From contig NZ_JBGCCH010000025.1 of NCBI RefSeq assembly GCF_041261205.1, positions 62,001-126,000 on the forward strand: a stretch of 64,000 nucleotides of DNA, in the 5' to 3' direction. The translations under genes were made by a program, and so were the position numbers. The notes beneath the pieces were generated by a model. It was given only the letters and a program-made list of their open reading frames with translations, had not been told where the DNA came from and did no database searches. How positions within the stretch are numbered: the stretch's first letter is position 1; each line of letters starts with the position of its first letter. Below are positions 42,221-50,646 of the stretch, piece after piece. This DNA is from Catenulispora sp. MAP5-51 (GTDB lineage Bacteria > Actinomycetota > Actinomycetes > Streptomycetales > Catenulisporaceae).

Positions 42221-43020
42221 AGGACCTCACAGTGAGCCCGCACCGGCGCACCGGGCTGAACGCCGGCGACGTGACCACCCGCAGCCTGGGCGACATCCTC
42301 GGCTCCGGCTGGACCCGCCTGGGCCTGTGGGCCGTGGCTCTGGCCGCCGCACTTGTCGACGTCGGCACCTTCTACCAAGTCCTGGTGACCGTCCTGGACG
42401 CCCCGGAACGCGTGGTGTGGGTGGTGGTGTTCGGCTTCGCGGCCGTCGCGCTGACCCTGGCGCACTGGGCCGGCTGGCAGTCCCGGCAGCACCGGGATCC
42501 GCGCTCGCCGCACCGGTCGCGCCTGCTGGCCGTGCTCCTGTTCGCGGTCTGGTTCGGCTTGGGGGTGCTCGCCTTCGTCATCCGCTACCAGCTCGCCCAG
42601 GCCGATTCCTCCGACACCTCGACGGTCGACACCAACGGTGCGGTCTCGACGGTGTCCGGCGGCATCGACGAGACGACGGAGCACTACGCCGCCCTCTTCT
42701 TCTTCATGCTCTACATCGCCACCGGCGCGGTCGCCGCCGTCGCCGGCTATTTCCGCCCCGACCCCGCCGCCCGGCAGGTCGGCCGGGCCCAGCGGCGGCG
42801 CGCCCGGGCCGCCCGGCGGCACGCGCGCACCGCCCAGCAGTACACCCGGGTGGAGCGGACCGCGGAGAAGATCGAGCAGGCCCGCCGCCGCCGCGAAGTC
42901 GCACGGCAGGCCACCGAGGACCAATGCCGCAGCGCGGCCGAACGGCTGAAGGCCCAGGCCTGCCTGTTCCTGCGGCGCTCGGCGCCGGCACCGGCCCACC
43001 ACGAGGAGGCATCGTCATGA
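42217..43020 (+). CDS. Four-helix membrane protein with C-terminal basic coiled coil
   Basis: A 267-residue protein with four clear hydrophobic segments: about residues 34-58 (LWAVALAAALVDVGTF), 65-88 (VVWVVVFGFAAVALTL), 105-128 (LLAVLLFAVWFGLGVLAFVI) and 150-173 (YAALFFFMLYIATGAVAAVA). The loop between helices 3 and 4 is Ser/Thr/Asp-rich. The last ~85 residues are Arg/Ala/Glu-rich and look like a cytoplasmic coiled coil. The GTG start overlaps the preceding stop (GTGA) and the stop overlaps the following ATG (ATGA). Its topology resembles the protein at 50647 in the same island, which carries its main coiled coil before the helices. It is probably a membrane anchor or channel-like component; no known family recognised. 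Confidence 0.85.
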   Translation: MKDLTVSPHRRTGLNAGDVTTRSLGDILGSGWTRLGLWAVALAAALVDVGTFYQVLVTVLDAPERVVWVVVFGFAAVALTLAHWAGWQSRQHRDPRSPHRSRLLAVLLFAVWFGLGVLAFVIRYQLAQADSSDTSTVDTNGAVSTVSGGIDETTEHYAALFFFMLYIATGAVAAVAGYFRPDPAARQVGRAQRRRARAARRHARTAQQYTRVERTAEKIEQARRRREVARQATEDQCRSAAERLKAQACLFLRRSAPAPAHHEEASS

Positions 43021-44225
43021 CTGTCATGACCATCGCGACCGCCCGCCATGCCTGGGTCGCCCTGTTGCTGGCGGTGACCGGCACCGTCAGCGGCTGCGGG
43101 TTCTTCACCGGCAGCGCCGACGCCGCGCCCCAGCAGCAGCCGGTGGCGATGTCCTGTCCCGGCACCGGTTCCGCGCCGTTGACTCTGGTCGTCGGCGCGC
43201 ATGCCAACAGTCCGCAGCCGGAGCTGCCGCCGCAGATCAGGACCCTGGTACACGACGCGGCCCTGGCCGGGCAGGACGTCCAGGTCGAGCTGCTGGACGG
43301 CACGCCGGCCACCGTGCAGGACCGCCACTTCTCCTCCAGCAGCCAGAACCCCCGGATCAAGGAGCGCGACCTCGACCGCTTCGTCGCCGACACCGGGGCG
43401 GCGGTGAGCGCGCTGCGCCCCAGCGCTCCCCAGGTGGACTTCCTCACCGGGCTGTCGGTCGCCGGGCAGCACACTCCGGCCGGCGGCACCATCGTGGTGC
43501 TGGACTCCGGGGTCGCCACCGCCGGGCCGGTCAGCTTCCAGGACCAGGCCATGTTCGGCGTGGACCCGGCCGAGGTCGCCAAGTACCTGGACGCCCAGCA
43601 CCTGACGCCGGATCTGCGGGGCAAGGCCGTGGTCTTCGTCGACCTGGGCCAGACGGCCGGCCCGCAGCCGATGTTCGAGCAGAACGTCCAGACGCAGATC
43701 AATGCCCTGTGGACGACGATCGCCAAGGACGCCGGCGCGTCGTGCCAGACCACCGTCCAGGTCACCCATCCGCAGACCTCGGTGCCCACCGCCGTGCCGG
43801 TCGCGGTCGTGCGGCCGCAAGCCCCGCCGGCCTTCGACAGCTGCGGCACCACCACGCTCGGCGACGAGGGAAGCGTGGGATTCGTCGCCGGCTCCTCGGA
43901 CTTCCGCGATCCCGCGGTGGCCAAGACCACGCTGAGCTCGCTGGCCCGGCTGCTGGCCGGGCACACTCAGCAGGTCCGGCTGATCGGCTCGGTGTCCAGC
44001 GACGGCAGCCCGAGCGTGGACCACATCCTGTCCCTGAGCCGCGCCGAGGCGGTCAAGAACGTGCTCGTCGATCTGGGCGTGGACCCCTCGCGCATCACCA
44101 CCGAGGGCGACGGCGAGGCCGCCGGCCCCGGCCACGTGCCGGACCGCACGGCCACCGGCAGCCTGATCCCGTGGGCGGCCGAGCGGAACCGGTCGGTCAC
44201 CGTCATCCTGACCTGCCGGAGCTAG
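43017..44225 (+). CDS. OmpA-like C-terminal domain lipoprotein
   Basis: A 402-residue exported lipoprotein. The signal peptide has a hydrophobic core (WVALLLAVTGTVSG) ending in a lipobox with Cys27 (VSGC). Residues ~45-280 form an unrecognised alpha/beta region with VVGAHANSP, a possible Rossmann-like or vWA-like sensor. Residues ~295-402 match the OmpA/MotB C-terminal peptidoglycan-binding fold: VGFVAGSSDF at the first strand, SLSRAEAVKNVLVDLGVDPSRI, and a final AAERNRSVTVIL, equivalent to the family NRRVEI ending. Such domains bind the peptidoglycan stem peptide. In a monoderm actinomycete this would tether the system outside the membrane to the cell wall. It overlaps the upstream membrane-protein gene by 4 bases and lies 2 bases before the kinase gene. 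Confidence 0.88.
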   Translation: MTVMTIATARHAWVALLLAVTGTVSGCGFFTGSADAAPQQQPVAMSCPGTGSAPLTLVVGAHANSPQPELPPQIRTLVHDAALAGQDVQVELLDGTPATVQDRHFSSSSQNPRIKERDLDRFVADTGAAVSALRPSAPQVDFLTGLSVAGQHTPAGGTIVVLDSGVATAGPVSFQDQAMFGVDPAEVAKYLDAQHLTPDLRGKAVVFVDLGQTAGPQPMFEQNVQTQINALWTTIAKDAGASCQTTVQVTHPQTSVPTAVPVAVVRPQAPPAFDSCGTTTLGDEGSVGFVAGSSDFRDPAVAKTTLSSLARLLAGHTQQVRLIGSVSSDGSPSVDHILSLSRAEAVKNVLVDLGVDPSRITTEGDGEAAGPGHVPDRTATGSLIPWAAERNRSVTVILTCRS

Positions 44226-44227
44226 CG

Positions 44228-46489
44228 GTGGCCGGTTCCGGGATCGGCACAGGTGCCCAGGAGGCCCCGCCGACCGTGCTCGACCCCGGCCGGCAACGGC
44301 CGGGCGAGGCCGATGTGACTGAGATCGATCCTGATCGCCCCGACTGGCGCCCAGCCTCGGCCACCGGCCTGCCGCCTGGCCTGGACAGCCGTTTCGCGGT
44401 GATCCGCAGCCTGCACAGGGTCGGCGCGCGCGCCGAGGTCTATCTGGTCAAGGACCGGGCCACGGACGAGGAACGGGTGCTCAAGCTCTACGACGATGCC
44501 CGGCGCTCGCGGATCGTGCAGTCCTTCCTGCAGCGGAAACGGAGCACGCACATCGTCACGGTCTACGAAGTCGGCACCGAGGCGGACCGCGACTACGAGA
44601 TCATGGAGCACCTTGGCGGCGGCACCCTGCTGGCGCTGTCCGAAGCCCATCCCGGCGGTCTGGACCCGGCCCGCGTCACAGCGCTCGTGCGCCAACTCGG
44701 CGCGGCGCTGGCGGCGATGCACGCGGCCGGCCTGATCCACCGGGACGTGAAGCCCTCGAACATCGCGGTGCGCACGCTCGAACCGTTCGAGGTGGCGCTC
44801 TTCGACTTCGACATCAGCTCCCACCAGCCGGCACCCGGACTGTCCCAGGACCGCTCGGGAACGGTGCGCTATCAGCCCCCGGAGTTCCTGGCGGGCAGCT
44901 GGCTCTCCACCGCCTGCGACTGGTGGGCGCTCGGCCTGACCGTCATGGAACTGGCCACCGGGACGCGGCTGCTGGCCGGCGCCGACGACGACGCCGTGCG
45001 CCGCCACGTCGCCGGCGGCCCGCTGGCGGTGCACCGCGTGGTCGACGACCGCCTCCGGCTGCTGTGCCAGGGCCTGCTGGCCCAGGACCACACCGCGCGA
45101 TGGGGCGCCGACCAGGTCGACCGGTGGCTCGCCGGGGAGTCGCCGCCCGTCCCGGGTCCGGCGCCGGCCGATCCTGGGAGGGTCGCGGCTCAGGTCCCAA
45201 CGGCCTACCGGTATCTGGACACCGACTACTTCAACCGCGACGCGCTGGCCCTGGACCTCACCCGGACCTGGGACACCGCGGCCGAGCTCCTGTTCCGGTC
45301 CGGTGACCCGGAACCATTGGCACGGCTGCGGCACTGGCTCGGGCAGTACGGTCCGACAGCGATTCCCGATCCTGGCGACCCGCGGGAGCCGGTCGATGTC
45401 AGGCTACTGCGACTCGTGCGCGCCATGGACCCGTCCCAGCCGCCGATCTACCGGGCCGTCCACATCGCCAGCACGCGCCTGGCCGACCTCGCGAGCCAGG
45501 CGGCCGACGGGGTCGGGATCGCGCCGGCGATCGTCCGGGAGCTGTGGGCCCACCGGCTGCTGCCGCTGCTGACCACCGGCGTGGCCGCCGACGGCCTGGA
45601 GGGCGGTGCCGGCCTGGCCGAGCTCGACGCCGGCTGGCGGGCCTGGTACGAGTGGTGGCCGAGGGCGGTCCGCACGGTCGCCGACGACGAGGCGCGTCGG
45701 ATCCTGCGCGGGCGCGACGCGGAGGCGACCGGGCGGACGGTTGCCCTGTGCCTGCTGGCAGCCGCCGCCGGAACCGACGACGCCCGGCGCGCCGACATCA
45801 GCGCGGACCTTCGCCGCCGCGCCCGGTCCGTGCGCCTGCCCTGGTTCACCGAACTGGCACAGGACCCGGACCGGATGTGGATCGCCCTGCGGCTCAGCCG
45901 CCACGCCGAGCAGGTCGCCGCCGAACGGGACGAGGAGGAGGCCCGCGAACGGCGCCACGCCCGCTGGCTGCTGCGCAACCAGCGGCTGCGCGAGTGGTCG
46001 CGCCGCCAGAACCGGCCGCTCGCGCTGTCCTGGGCCGTGGCGGGGGTGTTCCTCATGGGCCTGCTGTGCGCGCTGACGGTGAGCGTCAGCGACATCGCCG
46101 GCCAGGTGCCCGGGACGACGATCCTGCGGGCCTGGGTCGCCACCGTCTTCGCCGTCGCCTCGACGCTGGGCTTCGAGTCGCTCTTGGCGTGGGAGATCGG
46201 CGGACGCTTCCATCCGCGCTACTCGATGCTCGGCGCCGGCCTCATCCTGCTCGGCCGCGCCGCGCGCACGATCGCCGGCCGCGGCATCGCGCTCGCGGTG
46301 ACCGCGGGCGTGCTGGCGGGGGCGTATCTGCTGACCGTCTACCAGCCGGTGACCACGCCGCTCGTCCTCGGCGGCACGACGATCGTGTGGGCCGTGGCCC
46401 GCTACCTGTCGTGGCGGACCGATGCCGCGCGCGAACGGGCCGCCGTGGAGCGGGCGGCGCGCGAACTGGGCGCCGGGCTCGGGCGATGA
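44228..46489 (+). CDS. Serine/threonine protein kinase with C-terminal membrane segments
   Basis: A 753-residue protein. A Hanks-type kinase domain spans about residues 50-310: ATP-binding Lys86 (VLKLY), catalytic loop IHRDVKPSNIAV with Asp173, and DFD (193-195) in place of DFG. The Gly-rich loop is degenerate (HRVGARAEVYLV). The activation region SGTVRYQPPEF and the DWWALGLTVMELATG helix are intact, so activity is likely despite the loop changes. Residues ~320-590 are helical and unrecognised. A charged coiled coil (ERDEEEARERRHARW) leads into about four or five membrane helices (600-740), so the kinase is an inner-membrane protein with its catalytic domain in the cytoplasm. The GTG is chosen because GGAG is 6 bases upstream and it begins 2 bases after the lipoprotein stop. 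The FHA protein at 50056 is the obvious candidate reader of its phosphothreonines. Confidence 0.92.
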   Translation: MAGSGIGTGAQEAPPTVLDPGRQRPGEADVTEIDPDRPDWRPASATGLPPGLDSRFAVIRSLHRVGARAEVYLVKDRATDEERVLKLYDDARRSRIVQSFLQRKRSTHIVTVYEVGTEADRDYEIMEHLGGGTLLALSEAHPGGLDPARVTALVRQLGAALAAMHAAGLIHRDVKPSNIAVRTLEPFEVALFDFDISSHQPAPGLSQDRSGTVRYQPPEFLAGSWLSTACDWWALGLTVMELATGTRLLAGADDDAVRRHVAGGPLAVHRVVDDRLRLLCQGLLAQDHTARWGADQVDRWLAGESPPVPGPAPADPGRVAAQVPTAYRYLDTDYFNRDALALDLTRTWDTAAELLFRSGDPEPLARLRHWLGQYGPTAIPDPGDPREPVDVRLLRLVRAMDPSQPPIYRAVHIASTRLADLASQAADGVGIAPAIVRELWAHRLLPLLTTGVAADGLEGGAGLAELDAGWRAWYEWWPRAVRTVADDEARRILRGRDAEATGRTVALCLLAAAAGTDDARRADISADLRRRARSVRLPWFTELAQDPDRMWIALRLSRHAEQVAAERDEEEARERRHARWLLRNQRLREWSRRQNRPLALSWAVAGVFLMGLLCALTVSVSDIAGQVPGTTILRAWVATVFAVASTLGFESLLAWEIGGRFHPRYSMLGAGLILLGRAARTIAGRGIALAVTAGVLAGAYLLTVYQPVTTPLVLGGTTIVWAVARYLSWRTDAARERAAVERAARELGAGLGR

Positions 46490-46505
46490 CGGGCGTCGGC
46501 CCGCA

Positions 46506-46516
46506 CTGTCCGTCAC
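46506..46516 (+). promoter_or_regulatory. Recurring GTCCGTCA element between kinase and 46536 gene
   Basis: CTGTCCGTCAC lies 19 bases before the ATG at 46536, in the 46-base gap that is the only sizeable break in the 40894-55576 run. GGGAGG follows as the ribosome site. It may mark an internal promoter splitting the run into two transcripts. Confidence 0.4.
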
Positions 46517-46535
46517 ATCATCACGGGAGGAATAT

Positions 46536-47888
46536 ATGAGTTCTGGTGCAATCATCATCGCGCCCTACGCCGCGGCAGCGGCCGCGGCCACGGCCACGGT
46601 GCTGGCCGCGGGGGCGGCAGCCGTGCTGGTGGCCCGCGCCGCGAGCATCGCGGCCGAGGCCGCGGTCCGCGCTGTAGGGGATTACGGCGCGCGGCTGGAG
46701 GACATCGCCGCCGCGCAGTCCGACGCTGAGATCACGCGCCGGGTCTGGGGCGTGGTCGCGGCCGACGCCATGGAGCTGAACAGCCGAATCAGGGCTCTGA
46801 AGACCCGCGCCGCCAAGGCCGGCGTCCTGGTCGAGATCCCGCCGCTCCTGAGCATCGCCGACTGCACCGCCGCTGAAGCCGCGCGGCGTACCGAGCAGAC
46901 CGCGCGCCTGGTGGCCCAGGCCCAGGCGGCCGTGCGCACGGCGGTCGCCGACGACGAGGCCAGGCACCTCGGCGCCTATCTGCCGCAGTACGTCCTGGCC
47001 CGGCCGGACGCCGCCAAGGCGCTGGCCGACTACCAGCACACGCTGCAGAAGCGCCGTGGCGAGCCCGTGGAAGCCGGCGCCACCGCCGAGACCCCCGCGG
47101 TACCGACCACGCAGGACGTCAACGCGGTCCTGGACGGCCTCGACCCGGACGCCGACGAGCGCGAGCACCTCGAGGTGCTGGCCGCGGCGGCGTGCGTGGC
47201 CCAGGACGACGCGCGCGAGGCGAGGTCGTATATGGACAGTCTGCGATCCAAGGTGGCCGCGGTGAACGCGGCGGCGTCCCGGCGCAGGCTGGCCGGCCAA
47301 TGGCTGATCGTGCTGGAGGAGCAGTCGGCCCTGGTCGATCCGCCGGCGCCGTTCTCCGGCACCGCCGCCAAGCTGCGGGCCGTGGTCGCCGGCGACCGGG
47401 ACCTCAGCGCGGACCTGCGCGCCGAGGGCGCCGAGGCCGCCGAGTGGGCCGCCGCGCAGGCGCGGGCCGGCTTCGTCAAGGGCCTGATGCGCTCCTGCCT
47501 GACCGAGCTGGGCTACTCCCTGGAACCGGAGTCGGGGCCCGCCATCCGGCACTCGGCAGAGCTACGACTGGTTCGGCAGGACTGGGGCTCGGAACACTCC
47601 GCCGAGATCTGGGTCGACGGCCACGGCGCACTGCACGGCCGGGTGGTCCGCGAGCACGGCGTGGACGGCGACGACGCCGCCGCGCGCGAGCAGGAACGCT
47701 GTGTCGGCTTCAACGCCGACATCCGAGTGCTGGGCAGCAGGCTCGGCGCGGCCGTCGTCACCGACGAGGGCTACGTGCCGCAGGGCAAGGGCGGGAGTAC
47801 CGGGGGGAGCACGGCCGGCGAGCGGGTCGAGCAGCCCGGCGTGCGGTACCACGACCGGTCGCCGTCGGCGGAGGGGAACTGGCAATGA
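46536..47888 (+). CDS. Uncharacterised protein with Ala-rich hydrophobic N-terminus
   Basis: A 450-residue protein. Residues ~5-45 are almost entirely Ala/Val/Leu/Ile (IIIAPYAAAAAAATATVLAA) and could be a membrane helix or hairpin. The rest is Ala/Arg/Glu-rich, with long helices likely to form coiled coils (about 90-150 and 225-300). The C-terminal ~110 residues look alpha/beta, with IRHSAELRLVRQDWGSEHSA and IWVDGHGALHGRVV. The ATG has GGGAGG 5 bases upstream. The stop overlaps the start of the AAA+ gene (ATGA), indicating linked synthesis and possibly a direct complex with the ATPase. I do not recognise the family. Confidence 0.82.
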   Translation: MSSGAIIIAPYAAAAAAATATVLAAGAAAVLVARAASIAAEAAVRAVGDYGARLEDIAAAQSDAEITRRVWGVVAADAMELNSRIRALKTRAAKAGVLVEIPPLLSIADCTAAEAARRTEQTARLVAQAQAAVRTAVADDEARHLGAYLPQYVLARPDAAKALADYQHTLQKRRGEPVEAGATAETPAVPTTQDVNAVLDGLDPDADEREHLEVLAAAACVAQDDAREARSYMDSLRSKVAAVNAAASRRRLAGQWLIVLEEQSALVDPPAPFSGTAAKLRAVVAGDRDLSADLRAEGAEAAEWAAAQARAGFVKGLMRSCLTELGYSLEPESGPAIRHSAELRLVRQDWGSEHSAEIWVDGHGALHGRVVREHGVDGDDAAAREQERCVGFNADIRVLGSRLGAAVVTDEGYVPQGKGGSTGGSTAGERVEQPGVRYHDRSPSAEGNWQ

Positions 47889-50059
47889 GCTCCGACACTG
47901 ATACGGACGGCGGCAGCGGCGGCACCGACATGGGCTCCGAGACCGGCGGCGCCGGCAGCGGCAGCGGCACTCGCGCGGGCACCGGCGGCACCGGCACCGG
48001 CACCGGCACCAGCAGCGGCGGCCCTGGCACCGGCACTGACACCAGCCCCCGCGCCGCCGCCGGAACGCGGCCCGATCCGCCCGGCTTCCCGGCCTTCGTC
48101 AGCGAGGTCGCCGGCACCCTCGCGGTGCATTCGCAGTACGTCCTGCACGGCAATCTGCGCGACCAGTTCCCGGTGTCACAGCCCGGCCGGCCGCCGCGGC
48201 CGACGTCGCTGCTGCCATTGCTGTGGCAGGCGCTGGAACCGCGTGGATACGAGTGCTTCATCTGTTTCGACATCGTGGACGGGATCAGCGTCCATCCGGA
48301 GACCCCGGCCGCGCTGGCCGCCGCGCATCGGCTGTTGGGCAACCGCGCCGTCGGACGCCGGCCGACCTTGGAGCGGATGCGGCCGCTGCTGGCCAAGGTG
48401 GTCGGCGCTCCCGCCCAGCCGCCCGCCGATGCCGGCGCCAGCACCGGCGCCGGCTCGGCAAGTCAGACCCCTCAGACCGGCCCCAGTGGCCAGGCAGATC
48501 GGGCCGAACCGGCCGAGCACGCCAAGCCACCCGCCTGCGTCCCGCCGGTGCGCGCCGCCGTCGTCTTCGACTACGCCTCGCGGATAACGCACATGCCGGG
48601 CCAGCTGGACACCGGCGAGCGCGACTTCTTCCTCTACTGCCTGAAGCTCGCGCTCACCGCGAAACCGCTTCGGCCGCAGGGCGCCGAGGGCCACCTGTTC
48701 AACCCGATCATCTGGCTCGCCGACGGGGAGCGGGACCTGCCGGCCTGGCTGACCGCCGGCGCCGATCCGATCCGTACCGTCGCGGTCGGCTTGCCGACCC
48801 TGGGGGACCGGGAAGCCCACGCCCGCGTTCTGGTGCCCAGACTGCCTTCGCCGCCCGCCGATCCCGCGGCGGCCGAACTGACGGCGAAGGAGTTCGCCGG
48901 CCGCACCGACGGGATGACGCTCCGCTCGATGACCGAGATCGCCCGGCTGTCCCTGGACCGCGGCATCGCCGCCGACCGGGTGGCCGACGCGGTGCGCATC
49001 TACAAGCTGGGCGTCGAGCAGAACCCTTGGCGGCAAGACAGTATCCGCTCGCACATCCTGGAGGGCGAGAAGGTCATCCGGGACAACGTGATCGGCCAGG
49101 AACGCGCGGTCGGCAAGACCCTGGACATCCTCAAGCGCGCCGCGCTGGGCCTGTCCGGCGCCCAGGCCACCAGCACCAAGTCCCGGCCCCGCGGCGTGCT
49201 GTTCTTCGCCGGTCCCACCGGCGTGGGCAAGACCGAACTGGCCAAGCAGGTCGCCGCGCTGCTGTTCGGCGACGTCGACTCCTATCTGCGCTTCGACATG
49301 AGCGAGTTCGCCGCCGACCACGCCGCCGACCGGCTGATCGGGGCCCCGCCCGGCTACGTCGGCTACGAGGCCGGCGGCGAGCTCACCGGGGCGGTGCGGC
49401 GCAATCCCTTCCAGGTGGTGCTGTTCGACGAGATCGAGAAGGCGCACCGGCTGGTCCTGGACAAGTTCCTGCAGATCCTGGAGGACGGCCGGCTCACCGA
49501 CGGACAGGGAGTCACCACCTACTTCTCCGAGTGTGTCCTGATCTTCACGTCCAACCTCGGCGTCGTCGCCACCGACCCCGAGAGCGGGGAGCGCAGGCAG
49601 ATCGTCCAGCCCGGGATGCCCTACTCGGAGCTGGAGAGCAAGGTGACGGCGGCGGTGCGGGACCACTTCACCTCGCAGATCGGCCGTCCCGAACTGCTCA
49701 ACCGGCTCGGAGACAACATCGTCGTGTTCGACTTCATCGGTCCGGCGGCCGCCGAGGAGATCTGCGCCAAGCAGATCGGCAACATCGTCCAGACCATCGA
49801 CCGGGAGCTGGAGATCGAGCTGCGCTTCGACGAGACGGCCCGGCGGCACCTGATCCAGGCCTGCGTGCAGGACAGCGCCAACGGCGGCCGGGGTATCGGC
49901 AACCGGTTGGAGAGCAATCTGATCAACCCGCTGGCCCGGCTGCTGTTCGACGAGGAAGCCGGGGCCGGCGCGACGGTCGAGATCCTCGCCGTGATCCCCG
50001 GCGACGTCGTCTCCGCCCCGCGGCTGCGGGCCCGCGTCACGCCGGGAGCGCGGCGATGA
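47885..50059 (+). CDS. ClpB/ClpA-type AAA+ ATPase with degenerate first ATPase domain
   Basis: A 724-residue protein. Residues 1-55 are a Gly/Thr/Ser-rich disordered repeat. Residues ~65-340 look like a degenerate AAA domain: YVLHGNLRDQF, a Walker-B-like AVVFDYASRI and a sensor-like IIWLADGERDLP, but no Walker A. Residues ~395-720 are a canonical Clp/Hsp100 D2 module: Walker A GPTGVGKTEL (Lys449), pore loop GAPPGYVGYEAGGELT, Walker B VVLFDEIEKAH (Asp515, Glu516), sensor IFTSNLG, arginine finger in RPELLNRLGDNIVVF, then the D2 small domain. Such ATPases unfold or disassemble protein complexes by threading them. It is shorter than ClpB (~850) and lacks its N-domain and M-domain. It overlaps both neighbours by 4 bases, linking it to the 46536 protein and the FHA protein, which may be substrate adaptor and phospho-switch. 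Confidence 0.94.
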   Translation: MSSDTDTDGGSGGTDMGSETGGAGSGSGTRAGTGGTGTGTGTSSGGPGTGTDTSPRAAAGTRPDPPGFPAFVSEVAGTLAVHSQYVLHGNLRDQFPVSQPGRPPRPTSLLPLLWQALEPRGYECFICFDIVDGISVHPETPAALAAAHRLLGNRAVGRRPTLERMRPLLAKVVGAPAQPPADAGASTGAGSASQTPQTGPSGQADRAEPAEHAKPPACVPPVRAAVVFDYASRITHMPGQLDTGERDFFLYCLKLALTAKPLRPQGAEGHLFNPIIWLADGERDLPAWLTAGADPIRTVAVGLPTLGDREAHARVLVPRLPSPPADPAAAELTAKEFAGRTDGMTLRSMTEIARLSLDRGIAADRVADAVRIYKLGVEQNPWRQDSIRSHILEGEKVIRDNVIGQERAVGKTLDILKRAALGLSGAQATSTKSRPRGVLFFAGPTGVGKTELAKQVAALLFGDVDSYLRFDMSEFAADHAADRLIGAPPGYVGYEAGGELTGAVRRNPFQVVLFDEIEKAHRLVLDKFLQILEDGRLTDGQGVTTYFSECVLIFTSNLGVVATDPESGERRQIVQPGMPYSELESKVTAAVRDHFTSQIGRPELLNRLGDNIVVFDFIGPAAAEEICAKQIGNIVQTIDRELEIELRFDETARRHLIQACVQDSANGGRGIGNRLESNLINPLARLLFDEEAGAGATVEILAVIPGDVVSAPRLRARVTPGARR
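47890..48050 (+). repeat. Gly-Thr/Gly-Ser coding microsatellite at the AAA+ N-terminus
   Basis: Imperfect GGCACC/GGCAGC units encode GTGGTGTGTGTSSGG and similar. They form a disordered leader to the AAA+ protein. All length changes are in frame. Confidence 0.75.
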
Positions 50060-50637
50060 ACTGGTGCTGCCCGGAGTGCGGACCGGGGGAGTTCTACGGC
50101 GACGACGACCCGATGTGCCCGGTCCACATGTGCGAGCTCATTCGGGCCGACCACTATGACGACCCGCCGCCGGACGTGGAGGGGACGATCGGCGGAGTGT
50201 CGGGCGGGATCGGCCCCGGGCCGGCGCCGGACGGCGCGCAGGCCTGGGACCGGTCCCGGTGCTGGAACTGCGGGAGCGTCCCGCCCGACGAGACCAACGT
50301 CGAGTGCCTGGACTGTCACAGGGCTCTGACTCCGCCCCGGCTGCTGCTCCGGTTCCCGGCCGGGGAGGTCGAGCTGGAACCGGGGGCCAGCGCGGAGCTG
50401 GGCCGGGTGGGGCCGTACGCGCGGATCTTCCGGAACCACCCCAACGTCTCGCGGCGGCACGCCGTGGTCGGTGTCGACGCGGACGGCACCGCCTGGATCC
50501 GGCCGCTGCCGACGCCGAACGGCACGTTCCTGGACGGCAGCGAGATCCCGGGGACGGATCGGCACAGCCTGCGCGACGGCCACAGGATCCGGCTCGCCCT
50601 GCACGCCGAGGGCCTGGCCGCGGTCTACGCACGATAG
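50056..50637 (+). CDS. Zinc-ribbon plus FHA domain protein
   Basis: A 193-residue cytoplasmic phosphopeptide-binding protein. Residues ~1-90 carry paired cysteines (CCPEC, CWNC, CLDC), consistent with one or two zinc ribbons. Residues ~95-190 are an FHA domain with all key residues: Gly116-Arg117 (ELGRVGPYA), Ser132-Arg-Arg-His135 (NVSRRHAVV) and Asn155-Gly156-Thr (TPNGTFLDG). FHA domains bind phosphothreonine, so its likely ligand is a protein phosphorylated by the kinase at 44228, or the kinase itself. The ATG overlaps the AAA+ stop by 4 bases and the next gene begins 9 bases after its stop, with AGGAGGGGA as ribosome site. Confidence 0.93.
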   Translation: MNWCCPECGPGEFYGDDDPMCPVHMCELIRADHYDDPPPDVEGTIGGVSGGIGPGPAPDGAQAWDRSRCWNCGSVPPDETNVECLDCHRALTPPRLLLRFPAGEVELEPGASAELGRVGPYARIFRNHPNVSRRHAVVGVDADGTAWIRPLPTPNGTFLDGSEIPGTDRHSLRDGHRIRLALHAEGLAAVYAR

Positions 50638-50646
50638 GAGGGGACT

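Noticed and set aside
43017-50637. Type VI secretion or contractile injection system
   Set aside because: Kinase, FHA, ClpB-like and OmpA-like proteins are present, but no sheath, tube, spike, baseplate or membrane-complex genes are seen, and the organism appears monoderm.
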